Positions 1-11,658 of a stretch of 39,743 nucleotides of DNA are shown in pieces. This DNA is from Leucogyrophana mollusca. Taxonomy: Eukaryota; Basidiomycota; Agaricomycetes; Boletales. Made by a program: the position numbers and the translations under genes. Position 1 is the first letter of the stretch. Each line of letters begins with the position of its first letter. The stretch lies in assembly GCA_021014945.1 (NCBI GenBank), contig MU266566.1, forward strand, positions 2,772 through 42,514, in the 5' to 3' direction. The notes under the pieces are model-generated. The model worked only from the letters and a program-made list of their open reading frames with translations. It made no database searches and was not told where the DNA came from.

Positions 1-361
1 ACTCCACAGCAATGTACAGCATACCATATTGACTTACAGTAACACATACAGTGCTGCAAACTTGGTAATAATACAGCTTGGTAGAAACTTATACTTACTA
101 CATTATCCGTGTCAAGTCATCGAGGGATCCATCGATAGCGACTGTAGATTGCGCTACAGTGAGTCGATCTATATGCAGCGCACACCGTCAGGTCAATTAA
201 AACCGTACGGAACATAGTCGCACTGTATCCATCTGTTCGCCTCGAGAATATCATCGTCCCCAATACCTCGAAATTGCGCAAACGTACGTAGAACAAACAA
301 ACTACTCAAAACTTGAAGTAATCGTAGCGAAGATATAGAAAATAGTGAGCGGTAGATAAAT
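1..361. other. Downstream flank of the kinase gene, no gene seen
   Basis: No reading frame here has fungal exon features. This is the 3' flank of the minus-strand kinase gene whose stop codon is at 364-362. Confidence 0.5.
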
Positions 362-3057
362 TTACGAAGGCTTGCTCCTATCCCACTTGGTAAACAGAGT
401 ACCATCCGAAGATGCACGGGTCGGGTCGAAAGCAGCAAGAGCAGATATGGGGGTATTTTTGCCTCGGACATTAAGAAGTTTCCGATCACGTAGTATTCTC
501 GCAACAGGGTTAGGAGGGTTGAGGGGCGTGATGTTGGTATCCTGAAGTACGTCCTCCAGTTTCAGTTCCGCGTAGCCGTCTTTCAGTGGCTGCAGCGTCC
601 GCTGTCGCTGTTCCTCGCCGGGCGTCGGTAGCCTTTCAATGGCATCTGTCAAGAGGGAAATGATGGTGCCATGGTTCATTGGAATAGCGTGAGTACTGGT
701 GTAGGAGGTTTGGATGTATGCACGCCATTTGAAAAGGAGGAGGTCGTTCAAGTTCTGGAAGTACGGTGTAACGCCGTCGAAGACTCGATTGTCATTGCCG
801 AAGACGAGGGCCTCCTTCGAGTTCAGGCCAGCGTCGTAACTGGACGCTTTCAATGCGTTTTCGGACCAGTCAAAGCAGTGAGTTTCTTCGAACTGCTTGT
901 CGCTGCGAAGTTCGCCGTCTGGGCCGGAATAGAATGTACAAATCCACAGGAGAACGTAAAAGAAGGACTCAAGATCGTCGGCGGGCTGGTATTGGATGCG
1001 CTCCTGTGGCTCGCCATTGGCCTTGTGTTTGTTGCGGGAAAGAATCCGAAGAAGGGAAATTGAGAGGAAGGGGAGTGTGCCCTGAGAAAGGCGCTGTTAG
1101 TGTATGTCTGCTTACCTGATTACAAAATAACGCACCGTTCCTTTTGGAGAGTAACAGACTCGAAGGAGAGTGTCGAAGAAATCAGCGTAGTCAAAATCAA
1201 TTAGAAGTCCTCGGCGACAGCCCTCCTCTCCCGCATTTGAGGGTGGTGCCTTTGGATCAGGTTCGTACAGAAGCAAGTTATTGCAGCTGATGTCGCGGTG
1301 CAGTATTCCGACCCTGACTAGCTGTTCATGAGCTGTACGACACATGTTAGTCTACGTAAATAAAATCACATATTCAACCTACTTCGAATGACATCGCGCA
1401 ACCCGCTGAGTAGCTCCCTTTGCGAGCGGAACGATGAGATCGGAAAGCCGACGGGGGTCATCAGCAGGCGCCTGTGTATGCGAGCGCAAAAACTGGCTGG
1501 TAGATGCTTCATGATGAGGCCCTTACGCAGGGTTTCTGTTGTGTCATCCTGGCCATTGAATTGAACGTTCCACTTTTCAACGAGCGTTGGGACCCCATCA
1601 ATTTTCAAGGACGCGATTTTTTCGAGAATGGCAGCTTCGTGGCCAGCTTCATTTGCTTTGACCCAATAGTCTTTCAGTACGTACTCCTTGCCTTCCTTTG
1701 ATCTGACACGATAGACAGTAGTTCCGCGGCCGATGAACCCTTGGCTAGACCATACAATCTCTAAGATATCGTAGACGGTGGATGGAGCGCGTCCCATCAC
1801 ACGGCCAATGGGGCCGTTCAAGGAAGGCGAAAGGAGGTCAGAAACGAGAGCGAGCTTTGTTGGCGGGAAGGAGGGTTTCGTTGGTTGTGGGGTGACTCTG
1901 ATGGTAGGATCAAAACCAAGGCGGTTACGGTCCGCGAACGCCAGTGAAGCGATTACTCGAATGAGGGCCAGTGGTTTCTCGTGGATGTCGTAAGGCCTGG
2001 AAATTATGGCCCCTGAACGGTCGTAGCAATGGACTCGAAGTGACTCGTTGGCGATCGATAGCCCTAAGGCGTATCGACGCCAAGGCTGAGACGACATCAG
2101 GAGATAAATTTTCGAGTTCAGTTGCTTCGCGAGTCGACCACTTGGGGTGAAAGCGCGGCTAGTGATTTCCATGACCGCTTGTGGGCTTCTCCACGTCGGA
2201 CTGTCCCAAACGCTCTCTCCCCCTCCAGCCAGCAACACGAGGTCAGGTTTACGCTTGTGGTGCTCGTGCTCTATGGGCGTATTTGCGAAAGCAGCAGACC
2301 AGGTGCGAGCGACATCGAGGAAACTTGAGGGTTCGCGTGCCTTCGCACTGGTGAGTTCTGTCTGTATTTCTGGTACGATTTTGTCCTGCCTTGGCGCAAG
2401 GACGTTGCTGTCAAAGACTTTCCCCATGGTATTCAGAAACGCGGCCCAGCACGAATCAGTGCTGACTCTCTTCTTCGACTTCCCACCCTTCCCATCATCT
2501 TCCTCGTCTTCGGGTTCTTCATCGGATTCGTCGTCATCCCTGGCCGTCGCAATGTCGCTTGGCTCCACTACTGTATCCCCCTCGCTTTCCGACCCTCCAC
2601 CGACACTGGGATCCTCTCCGTCCTCTTCCTCTAGACCGTCCATTTCATACACTGTCTCGTCTCCTCCCTCGCTCCCTTCATCGTCGACATGGCGATAAAA
2701 ATGGGCGAGGTTCCACCTAGGCTTCTGCTCCCCGGCGGAGTACAACTTGCGATCATTATGGGCTGGAATCGTGGCGTTGCTCAAGAGGGTGTTGAGCTTA
2801 TGCGAGCCGATGGTACCTGGGAAGAGTCGCGCCAGCAATGAAACACTCTGGCTCAGTTTTTTTTTATTGGCGAGTCGACCCTCATCAATCGTGAGGTCCT
2901 TGATCTCGTCGTTGATGCGTTCGTCCATCAATGCAGCGCTGAAAGCCCCCGCCGCCATAGGAATCGGCAGGCTCGTAGAGCTTCGCTTTCTGAATATCGA
3001 GTCGTCTGTGTAGTTGGTGAGATTTTCTTTGTTCGTTTTCTTCTTTGATCGCTGCAT
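362..3057 (-). CDS. FunK1-type (fungal-specific) protein kinase
   Basis: Three exons, 3057-1383, 1332-1136 and 1081-362, splice in frame to 863 residues. Exon 1 holds an N-terminal region typical of FunK1 proteins, with a long acidic linker at about residues 120-190, then the N-lobe: a glycine-rich loop (GRGTTVYRV) and a lysine strand (YVLKDYW). Exon 2 carries the catalytic loop HRDISCNNLLL and the metal-binding segment IDFDYA, the usual FunK1 replacement of DFG. Exon 3 continues with GTLPFLS and the hallmark ADDLESFFYVLLWIC. Donor GTGCGT after GGAACG was chosen over the nearby GTAAGC because only it keeps frame into GTLPFLS. FunK1 kinases are strongly expanded in Agaricomycetes; their substrates are mostly unknown. 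The gene reads away from the transposase gene behind it. Family assignment is firm, cellular role unknown. Confidence 0.93.
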
Positions 3058-3250
3058 GACGGGCCCACTTGACAGACGCGTGACAGGTGGACAGATGCAC
3101 AGTCGCTGGCGTTTAATTTCCTTTTGCCACGTCAGCTGCTACTTCCGCTCAAGTCGGGTCTGTGGAGTGTGGACTGGTTGACTCTTAGTCTGTAGGTAAA
3201 GCAAACGGAGAACATCATGTAAATATGCGAGTGTCCAGACTCGGAACCCA

Positions 3251-6200
3251 TCAGTGAGAATAGGATAGCGCATAGTAAATTTCCTTGTCAAAATACTTGT
3301 TTAAGTAAAATATCGACGAGTACTTCATGACGTTTGATTTTTTCAAACGGACATCCGCTGAAGCTCCGAAACGAGGGATAAGATTGATATAGGATCGTAG
3401 CTGCTTGAGGGGAATGACATCCCCCATCGGTAAACCATTCGACCGTAAAGCACGTTTGAGAACGTGCATTTGAGTGGCTTGATCGACTTGACCTCCATCG
3501 GGCTGGGACACAACATCGAAACGTTCGACGTAGACTAACACGTTGTCCTCGGAAGAGACGTGGCGTCCTTGGCGTGGGGGGAGTGGGTGCATGACAAGAC
3601 GTAGTTGGACGACAGTGTGACCTACAATATCACATTAATCAAGCGATAAAACAATCACCGAAGTATTCACCACTCACCGAATAAACCGCTGTCAGGCCAC
3701 TTGTAGTTGTCGTCTGTGTGAACGAGAACCGTGTCGTAACGCCCATGCTCCCACTCACTGTTTGGGGGGGCAGCATTAACGGTTTGCGCAGGAAGTATTT
3801 GATCGCGTGCGTGGTACGACATCTGCTGTAAACGAACTTTGTACCATACTTGCAAATGATCAAATGGGAGGGGACAGGGCCCCGATGCTCGTCTTGATCC
3901 ACCGATGGTGTGCAATGCACCCTTCAACCGATTTTCTCGCTGAAGATAGTCAGAAAGTGCCCCACGAAGATCAGGAAGATGGAATTTATCCGCGACGTCG
4001 TCAACCAGCATTCGCCTGATCGAAGGATCATAGGCGAGACCCACTGCCGTCGAGTTGGCGATGAATGAACGGAGAGGCGTAGGGACAGAATTTTGCGGTG
4101 CTTGCAGGAGGAGCTTTGCCTTTGCAAAGTAATTGGTGACCGCACGTGGGCCATCACTGCTGACGACGGCACTCGGCGAAGCGTTGGGACGCTCTTCGTC
4201 TCCCCCGTCCCCCTCGGCGTCATCGTCGCTCGCGTCCGGGTCGCTCGTAATCTCGCTCTCCCACCGTTTCTCTTTCAGGGAGGTAACGAGGTCGAATCGT
4301 CGACGCTTCTCCTCGCGATCAAGATGGCGGCAGATTTGAGGGTCATAATCATTGTTGTTGGACCTTCGGGCGGGATCTTTAATCTCCGTGACGTGGGCGT
4401 GCTCAGTCACGTCTGCTGACCATTGGATAGTCGCGCCAACCTGACGAATACTCGGAACAACGCTCTGCATGAGCTCTAACTTTGGAATATACCAGTTCTT
4501 GATGCCCTTTTTGGCCCCCCTCCGAGCACCTGCGTCAACAACCGCCTGCTTATGATCATGGAACTCACGCAAAGCGGCAAGTATCTTCTCGCAATCGTCC
4601 TCGCCGATGGATGGTGCTTGCGCCAAGTAGCGGAAATCCATCAAAGCCCGAACGGCCGTGATGACGCCTTGGGGGACAGCACCGGCGCTCACGCCGACGA
4701 TATACCGCTGAACGTCGCGGTGTGTTCTGCCTGTCACCTGCTTCAACTTCGAGATCCCGTCCTTGAAGTGGCGGAAACCGGCAGTTGGCTGTAGAACAGA
4801 AAAACGGAAGTCAATTTCCTCCGGGCCCACAGCAACAATACACCACTGGGCGTCGTGGTCCCAGAATGCCTTGAACCAATGATGAAGTGGTTCGGGCGGA
4901 AAGAAAATGGTAGGTTCGGCGAGAGAATAGTCCCTCCAAAATGGTTCAACGACGCCATTAAGGCGATGAGGTTCACATGCGAGAAAGAATGCGCTGACGT
5001 CGAGGGGGTCGGCGGTGATACTGGCGAGCTGATCAAGAGTCTTTTGACCGGTGCGAGGTTCATGGCGAAACGGGTCACCAAACTGTTTGAATGTAGCCAT
5101 GGTGAAGGGCGACGTCTTGCCTCGTACGCAAGCCAGCATACAAGCTTCCGGCGTATCGACAATATAAGCAGCGAGGGGTGTGAAGCAATAGCGAATGTTA
5201 CCGACGGGATCCGACATCATGATTCCGACTGCAGCGGCGATCTTCAAGGGCTGTAATACGAGGTCAAGACACTTGTGAACGAGGCGATCCTGGAGAACAC
5301 CTCGCATACGCTTCGTGGGATGAAGAAATTTTGCGACCGGGAGGAGCGCGGTCAGCATAAACGCGTTTGACGAGAGCTTTGAGCGAGTGCTCATGTGAAT
5401 ATTTGCGAGTCCGACGAGGAGGGGGTGTGCGACTCTGTCGCCTGTCATAGTTGAGATGGTTGTCTTGTCCGATGACAAAATAGTGCCGAGAACTGTTGCG
5501 CCAGCGGGAAGAGCGGACTAAAAGGCCCATAAATATGGCCATTGATATATTAAAAGAGTGAAAAACGTACCTGAAAATTCCAAGCTGCGTCTCCGCTCAT
5601 CCATTCGTTGTAAACGCGTACCAAGTGAGCAGCGGTCCTGTAGACTCGGCGAGGGACAAAATCAATCTTTCCGTTAAAGATGGGGTTGCTGAATAATGCT
5701 TCTAGGCATTCGACGGGATCGCGCCAGAACAGACGTAGGGACGACTTAGTCGGATGGTCCGTGGTTATGGGTCGACAGCTCCATCTGGGGCCCTTAGGTA
5801 GCATCTCACATCGTCCGCGCAGCTCTTTAGCTGTCCGATAAGATATTGGCAACTGACGTATCTACTCAAATCTCAGTTTGTCTTCGTCAGCGAAAATTGT
5901 AAGAACTCACCAGGTCCAGAGCTAATAGCTCGTCTATCGCAGCCATGCTCAGGCCAGAGCGTAAAAGAAAGGACGCCATCTTCCAGTCCCCTCTGGATGC
6001 AAAAGGGTAGTATAGATTGGCTTTCCGTTCTTCAGCGAATTCGTCGTAATCGAAAACGTCCAGATATGTTCGTCCTTCGCCTAGAATTTCCGCTGCTCCC
6101 GCGAATTCCTCTTTCTGCGCATCTTCTCTCTCATCCAAGTACACCCGTCCGGCACCCACATACTCTTCTAAACCATCGTCCAACTCCATAGGATAATCAG

Positions 6201-6381
6201 AAGCGTTCAAGTCGTGGCCTGGATGCGGCACAGGTGGTATCAGGGCGGAGATGTCCATGGCGTCCGCGATGCGGACCAGTTCGTCGGTCCAGCCTAGGCA
6301 AGATGTTCGTGGTTGAGACAGATGTCGTGTGATAGCGCGCTCGTCCTTGAACCTTTTGCTGCAACCAGGACACCGCACCAT
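3251..6381 (-). CDS. Plavaka-type transposase with N-terminal zinc finger
   Basis: Four exons (6381-5911, 5852-5571, 5517-3678, 3621-3251) splice to 987 residues with no internal stop. The start at 6381 is chosen because this family begins with a zinc finger, here CPGCSKRFKDERAITRHL. Family hallmarks follow in order: YYPFASRGDWKMASFLL; PISYRTAKELRGRCEMLPKG; the DDE-domain strand ILSSDKTTISTMTGD; LANIHMSTRSKLSSNAFML; then MGDVIPLKQLRSYINLIPRF and FYLNKYFDKEIYYALSYSH at the C-terminus. These match the Plavaka domain of Agaricomycete DNA transposons (CACTA-related, KDZ-like superfamily). The usual CPKC-like knuckle after the second conserved block reads TSPFTMA here, so that zinc site appears lost. 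I did not find terminal inverted repeats. The frame is intact, so the copy is young or domesticated. Confidence 0.92.
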
Positions 6382-6556
6382 CTTCAAGGCTTCAGGCTGC
6401 CTCGCTGCGCCGTGAGGTCTAAAGGACCCGAGACCCGTTCTTGCAATCTGCCACTCGGTGACATTCTGAGTATCAAATATGCTGGAAAGTTCCGGTGGCT
6501 TGGTAAGGTTCTCCACCGCTTCATCAAGCCCATGCTGATTGTTCTTACACACAAAA

Positions 6557-7186
6557 ATGCCCGATCCCTCACGACTTTCGAGTGCTATCCGCACTCCTCC
6601 TCGACGCGCACCCCGTGGCGTTCACTTACTGCCTTCAGGTTCTGTCCTTTCTTCTTCCGACACGCTGTTAGCTTCGCCTAGGTCGTCCAGGTATAACGTG
6701 GATGAAGCAGCTAACGATGACGAAGAATCTGTCAGCGATTCGAGTGCTGTGACAGATGAGGTGAGTTCAGTGATTCCTTACGACTTGTACTCTGCAACTG
6801 ATTAAACACAGAGCTCCGCCGACTTTCGCCATGACTGTGATGTGGCAAAGCTTGTGCTTGAAGCTGCACGTGCAAAGCGCAAAGTGTGTCGCGCTGAACA
6901 ATACCTTGCGGAATGCGTCCTGGAGGAGCACACCATCTTGGGAGACTTGTACCGTTGTAAGGCTGAGGCTGCTGAGAGAAAACTAGAGAACGCGGATCTG
7001 AACGTCGGTCGCGTACGCGTGAGTATCAAGCGAAAGGGATTGTCACTGGGCCCGTCTCCACCACGACGACAGCACGCAAAATCTCACCTCCACGAGGTAT
7101 GCCACCCGCATGACTTCATCAGTCTGACCACTCACATTTACTTTACGCAGGCGAGCGCGAACACGAACACGAATAGCATTATTTAA
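6557..7186 (+). CDS. Small coiled-coil protein beside the transposase
   Basis: Three exons (6557-6760, 6812-7096, 7151-7186) give 174 residues. The first ATG in frame is at 6557. Residues 1-68 are Ser/Pro/Arg-rich then acidic. Exon 2 begins a long charged helix (DVAKLVLEAARAKRKVCRAE, then AEAAERKLENADLNVGRVR), predicted as a coiled coil. Intron 1 has a textbook GTGAGT donor and CACAG acceptor. I know of anonymous basidiomycete proteins with this layout (disordered head, then a helix of repeated Ala/Glu/Arg segments), but no function. The third exon is the least certain: reading through its putative intron also stays open, because the intron length is a multiple of three. Confidence 0.6.
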
Positions 7187-8053
7187 GTCACCTTGTTCGG
7201 GCATCAGACATTCCGGTCATCGTTTGCACGTCTTAAACACTCGTGGCTGTCACGATTGGTACCAGCGCCGAAAGGTGGAAAACGACTGTTTCTATATCCT
7301 TTCGTAGAAACTGCAAATTTGTACTATGATCGCTGTTCTCGTCTTATTTACGCCTCAATTATACTTGTAATAGAGTCCACGTTTCAAATTGTCGGGATCG
7401 GGAATCACTTATAGAATGTGTACGAAGTGAGACCTACGGTACACTACCGTGAATGCCCCTCTAAGGACATCCGCTGACGCCCTCCATCATAGGGCGCTGG
7501 AGCGTTGATAGGGTCGGTCGTCTAATGGAAAGCTTCCTCTCGGGGAATGACTTCCTCGAGAGGAAGCTTTCCATTAGCAGACAGATGAACAATCGAGGGG
7601 TAATCTGGGGTAATCGTTAGCAAAAAAAAGTCGCCTGACCTTGAAGACATAGATCCAGTCGTTTATGACTCGAACCGGACCGTGGGGGTCCGAACGCCGA
7701 GGGTTTCGTGGGGTGGAGGGAATGACGGACCGTCGAGGGGGTGCCCGAAAGGGCCGTTTTATCAGTTTTAACAGAATTTAGAAGTCTCATTGGGATCACG
7801 GGGCCCGTCGGCTGCCCGCGCGGCGACAACCTCTCCCCCAAGGAGAGGGAAGATGCGGATGTGGAGTCGAAGGGGGAACCTCGACGACGAGTTGTGCGTG
7901 GGCGGGCTGTGTTCGAGGAGCGTGAGCACGGACGTGCCACGTTTCTGCGATCGTTTGTTCTACGTACATTTGCATGCTTTGTCATTGTTGTGTCTTGATT
8001 GCGTCGGCCCCCTTGAAATGCGTACACGAATTTTGAACATTGTGGTCCTTTAG
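7187..8053. other. Intergenic stretch containing a perfect hairpin
   Basis: No convincing exon. It contains the inverted repeat at 7522-7577. The open frames at 7617-8090 (-) and 7741-8053 (+) lack splice or start support and look like shadows of GC-rich DNA. Confidence 0.5.
7522..7577. repeat. Perfect 21-bp inverted repeat with 14-nt loop
   Basis: The arm at 7522-7542 (starting CTAATGGAAAGC) is the exact reverse complement of 7557-7577 (ending GCTTTCCATTAG), separated by 14 nt at 7543-7556. The bases just outside do not pair. A transcript would form a 21-bp uninterrupted hairpin. It could be a terminator-like fold, a small-RNA precursor, or the joined ends of a collapsed transposon; the sequence alone does not decide. 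Confidence 0.9.
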
Positions 8054-10843
8054 ATGCCTCGGCCTCAGACGCAACCACCTGGTAAAGCATTTGTGGAAGA
8101 CATCGTTCCGCGTCGTAGCTCCAGGTCGAACCGGGGCAAAGGTGGAGCTGCTAAGCAGTTGGAGAAAATCGGCGATGCTCTGAACGACAATGGCAGAGCA
8201 CGCGTCAAAGACAAAGCTCGGGCCGCCCCCAATATTCCCGATGACGAGCCTGTTAATCCAATGGCACCCGGAGTCCTCAAAAAGAAATCGAAGAAGTCAA
8301 AGGTGTGGTTTCATCGTCTTCTTTCAGACCCACCCTCACGGTTCAATGATGCCAGGATGTCGGCGCTCCGGTTTCTAAGTCTAAGGTATGTCAATTTCGT
8401 TTCGCTAACGCACTGAAGCTCATGATCTTGTGATTCAGGTTGTCGAGATGCCGCCCGTCGTCGAGGAGTCAAAAGCAGTTATCGAGAGGTCAAAAGCAGT
8501 CGTCGACAAATCCAATGCAAAAACATCAGGAAGGAAGGAGGTAATGTTATTGGTCTACGACTCCACATGTGAATATCAACACACTGATGATCTCTTTCAG
8601 AGCTCACCTTCTTGTGACGAGCGCGGATCGACTCTTAAGCTCATCTCTCCGTCGGCAGCCCCTCGAACAGCGAAGACCTTGACGCTGAAGGATTTAATTG
8701 GGACCAAGCCATCTCTATACATGGCTGGACCCAGTTCACGCTTTGGTCTACGTATGACTGGCTCCAACTCTGCTCACCGCTCCAATGATCCCAAGTACAT
8801 CTACGACGAGCCTCTTTGGGGATCTCAACCTCGCAACAAGTTCGATAGCAATCACTCCCGTACGCAACCTGCCGCCCAAGCCACCGATGAGCCCATGTGG
8901 GGATCTCAGCCTCGCGACAACGCCACCAGCAAGTCTCGAGCATCGCAGAGCTCCAAAGGACACAACAGCAGCTCAGTCAAGAACCCGCACCCGCAGCGTG
9001 CGTCCAAGCCCGCGAAAGACGAGCCTATGCAGCCAATCGACAAGTCAAGCAGCGATGAGTCAAGTGACGAGGCCACAGGTGAGGGGTCGAGTGGTGATGA
9101 GGCGACAGGTGACGAGTCGAGCGGTGGTGAGGCGAGAGGTGACGTGTCGAGCGTTGATGATTCCCAGAGCGTTTGTGATGATGCGATTGGCTTGTCGGAG
9201 TTGTCTGGTAGGGAGGAGATGGCGATGGAGGAGGGGTCGGTGATGGCGGAAGAGGATCCCGGAAACTATGAGCAAGAGATGGATCCCGGACTTCAAGATT
9301 TTGGCAATGTCGACGATGCTGAGATGGAGGACAGCATCGACGAGCAGACGCATCAGAACGGCAATTATTACGTGAGTAGTGTATCTTCTGAGTGAACATA
9401 CCTTACTGACAAAGTACTTAAGGTCGTTGACGTCCCCAGCAAAGGCATCAGGGTGGGTATTCTCGTGTTACTCCAAGCAAACACTAACACGTCAGATATA
9501 GAATAGCGACAGCGACGCTCACGGTTACGATGTTCTCGAACGCCACTATTCGAAGAATAGGTCCCCTCGCGCGCCTTCTCCGGGATACCTCGATGATATT
9601 CGACGCTCCAAGCCACACTCCAAGCCTTCATTAAAGTACAGGCGCGCCAGGAAGACGCCAAAGGGCAATCAAAAGTCTCCTCGCCCAGTGTCTCCCTCCC
9701 AGTCTACTGGGAGTACCGCCTGTAGCGACGATGTTCGTCCACGCAAACGTGGCAAGTACTCCAAGAATCGCAAGAGCGCGATTGATCCTTCACCGACCAA
9801 ATTAGGATTTTACCCGCCTCTATGGAAGGATTTCCTAGAACAGTGCAAGTATGAAATTCGTCTCCACGCTGTCACCGTTGAGCCTTTCCCCCAAATGCAC
9901 GAAGCCTTGGAGGGCATTGCCTTGGAGACGCTGTCAATGGTATTGGTCGCATACAAGGAAAAAAAAAAGTTACTCGAGCCAGGTAAGTTCCAGTAGATTA
10001 TATACCCAGAAACTAGCAACCATAGACGTTTCAGATGTATATCCCACGTACAAGGCAGGCATGGTCCGTCTGGTACGTCATTGATTTTTAGAGTTGCTCC
10101 ATATTAATACTTCTATAGATTTACGACGATCTGGGAACCTTCCGCAGTGAACTGAAGAAGTTTATTGGAGGTGTTGTGAAGAATGCGTACCCCCTGTCCC
10201 CCCCACAACTTCTCCCATCTCGTGAGGCGCACGTCGCATTTGTGAAGAAGGCCGCAAAACGGTGGCTCAAGAAGGGTGCATACCTACGGGGGGAGCCCGA
10301 CGAACAAGTAGGCTGCTCACTTATCACGCAACACTGACTAACAAACGATTGACAGGGTCGATCTACCAATTTCGCAGCCAACGCCATCAGAGAGGGCTGT
10401 ACATTCTTTTATCGTAACGGACGCCATTCGTTAAAGCGCGCACCCGAATTAGCTAGCTCCGTTCCTCATTATGGGCTCGTACTCGTCTGCCTTGCGGTCA
10501 GTCTGATAACTTCCTGCGGCACATTATTTGACATTCGTTCCAGGTGAAGTGCACTCTGCGGGGATACGCCGAACACGGCTACGACAAGATTCCTGATTTC
10601 AGCGTCGACATTTACTCACCGGAGGCGAAAAACATGAAAACCCTCCTCGACAGCGTCCTCGCTGATGAATACCATGGTCCTAAGCTCGAGAAGCAACTGC
10701 GCGACTGGGCTGCATATGGCTTGTAAGCTTTTTCTCCTCCGATTGTTGTCTAGCAACATGACTGCTTTCACAGGTACGGAAACAGTGCTCCCGACGAAGA
10801 CTTCGATGACGACTCGGATGGTGACGCAATTGTTCTGGATTAG
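8054..10843 (+). CDS. DUF6532-like multi-exon protein of unknown function
   Basis: Eleven exons splice in frame to 759 residues: 8054-8302, 8356-8385, 8439-8540, 8601-9371, 9423-9452, 9502-9982, 10035-10072, 10119-10307, 10356-10496, 10544-10722, 10774-10843. The N-terminus (VPRRSSRSNRGKGGAAKQL) is a motif I know from Agaricomycete proteins of this kind. The middle is disordered, with a duplicated DEPLWGSQPRN / DEPMWGSQPRD motif and a run of Gly-Asp-Glu-Ser repeats encoded at about 9050-9150. The C-terminal 300 residues are globular: KLGFYPPLWKDFLEQCK, then AIREGCTFFYRNGRHSLKR, then a hydrophobic helix and GYAEHGYDKIPDF, which fits DUF6532. No enzyme motif is visible. These genes are often found among repeats, as here. 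The exon model is strong; the family call is moderate. Confidence 0.72.
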
Positions 10844-11188
10844 GAAGTCTTCATTTACATACTCTATATACCTGCATTCACGATGTCGGACTGATGACTT
10901 GATGACTTGATATATTGGATTATCTTCTTAAAGCCGATGTGGCTCAGTTAAGATACAGATAAGATATAAGCACTAATCTGGTTAAGATGACAACATTTTG
11001 ATATTGAACAATGGCCAGTGGGAGAGACTGTACAAGTCTGTACAATTGGATACAGCTCATTGCTGGGCAAGTCTGCAGAGGATGAGCCGAGCTTGGCAGG
11101 CATGTGTAGCTCAGACTGAGCTATACAGCTCTGTACAGTGCTGTCACAGAACTGTGCGGACCAATACCTAGCTGTAGCCCTGTGAGGT

Positions 11189-11218
11189 CTGGACAGGTCT
11201 GGACAGATCTGGGCAGTC
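11189..11218. repeat. Short tandem repeat, about three units of 10 bp
   Basis: Three adjacent near-identical units: gtctggacag, gtctggacag, atctgggcag. A minor local tandem repeat. Confidence 0.7.
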
Positions 11219-11439
11219 TCCCAGGGGTTTGCTGATGAACCGCTAGATCATGGATCTTTCCCCCCACCGTGCAACGTTCCGGTACCGTAGTAGCTTACAG
11301 TGTCCGTCATGTCATTATCGTGTTACCTACATCACACGTCACTCGAGTTTCTGCTCTCGCAATTGTACTCTTTTTGTTACTATCCAAATCAATGATGCTA
11401 TACGACGAGCTATATACACTTCTTGGAGACTCTCTGAGC

Positions 11440-11636
11440 CTCGTTGTGCCTCTTCTGCGTCTACTCTCACTGGAAATAGCCTCAGCGAGGCTGGCAGAGG
11501 TCACCAGAGCCGCCTCTCGGAGACTCTCTGGGGCTCTTTCCAGAAATAGGCTCAGCGAGGTTTTGGTCGTGAAAAAGAGGCTCTGCGAGGTCAGAATAGG
11601 TGGCTCTCTCAGCCTCTCTCAGCCTCGCTGAGCCAC
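11440..11636. repeat. Cluster of GCCTCAGCGAGGC-like palindromic words
   Basis: The words GCCTCAGCGAGGCT (about 11480), GGCTCAGCGAGG (about 11550), GGCTCTGCGAGG (about 11580) and CAGCCTCGCTGAGCC (about 11619-11633) recur in both orientations within 200 bp. The words are self-complementary and could form small hairpins. The open frames across this stretch show Ser/Leu/Arg bias from the repeat itself. Confidence 0.6.
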
Positions 11637-11658
11637 TTGTGACTTTTGGCTGGGCGTG

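Larger units (their letters stand above)
3251..7186. mobile_element. Plavaka-like DNA transposon, coding core
   Basis: The minus-strand transposase (start 6381) and the plus-strand coiled-coil gene (start 6557) are divergent, separated by 175 bp, and probably share a promoter within one element. Element ends were not located: no matching terminal repeats or target-site duplication were recognised at 3.06-3.25 kb or 7.2-7.6 kb, so the limits given are only those of the coding core. That the small gene belongs to the element is inference from position. Confidence 0.5.
10844..11658. other. Gene-free stretch rich in degenerate short repeats
   Basis: No exon is supported. From about 10990 the DNA is built of imperfect, partly palindromic words such as CTGTACAG, GTCTGGACAG and CTCAGCGAGG. 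It separates the DUF6532-like gene from the zinc-finger cluster. Confidence 0.6.

Noticed and set aside
2147..2698. 183-codon plus-strand frame, Ser/Pro-rich
   Set aside because: Antisense shadow of the acidic stretch in the FunK1 kinase gene; no start or splice support.
4093..5256. Plus-strand frames of up to 133 codons
   Set aside because: They lie wholly inside the transposase exon on the other strand and lack family features.
8641..9399. Several minus-strand frames rich in Arg/His/Ser
   Set aside because: Antisense of the repetitive exon 4 of the DUF6532-like gene; composition reflects the repeat.
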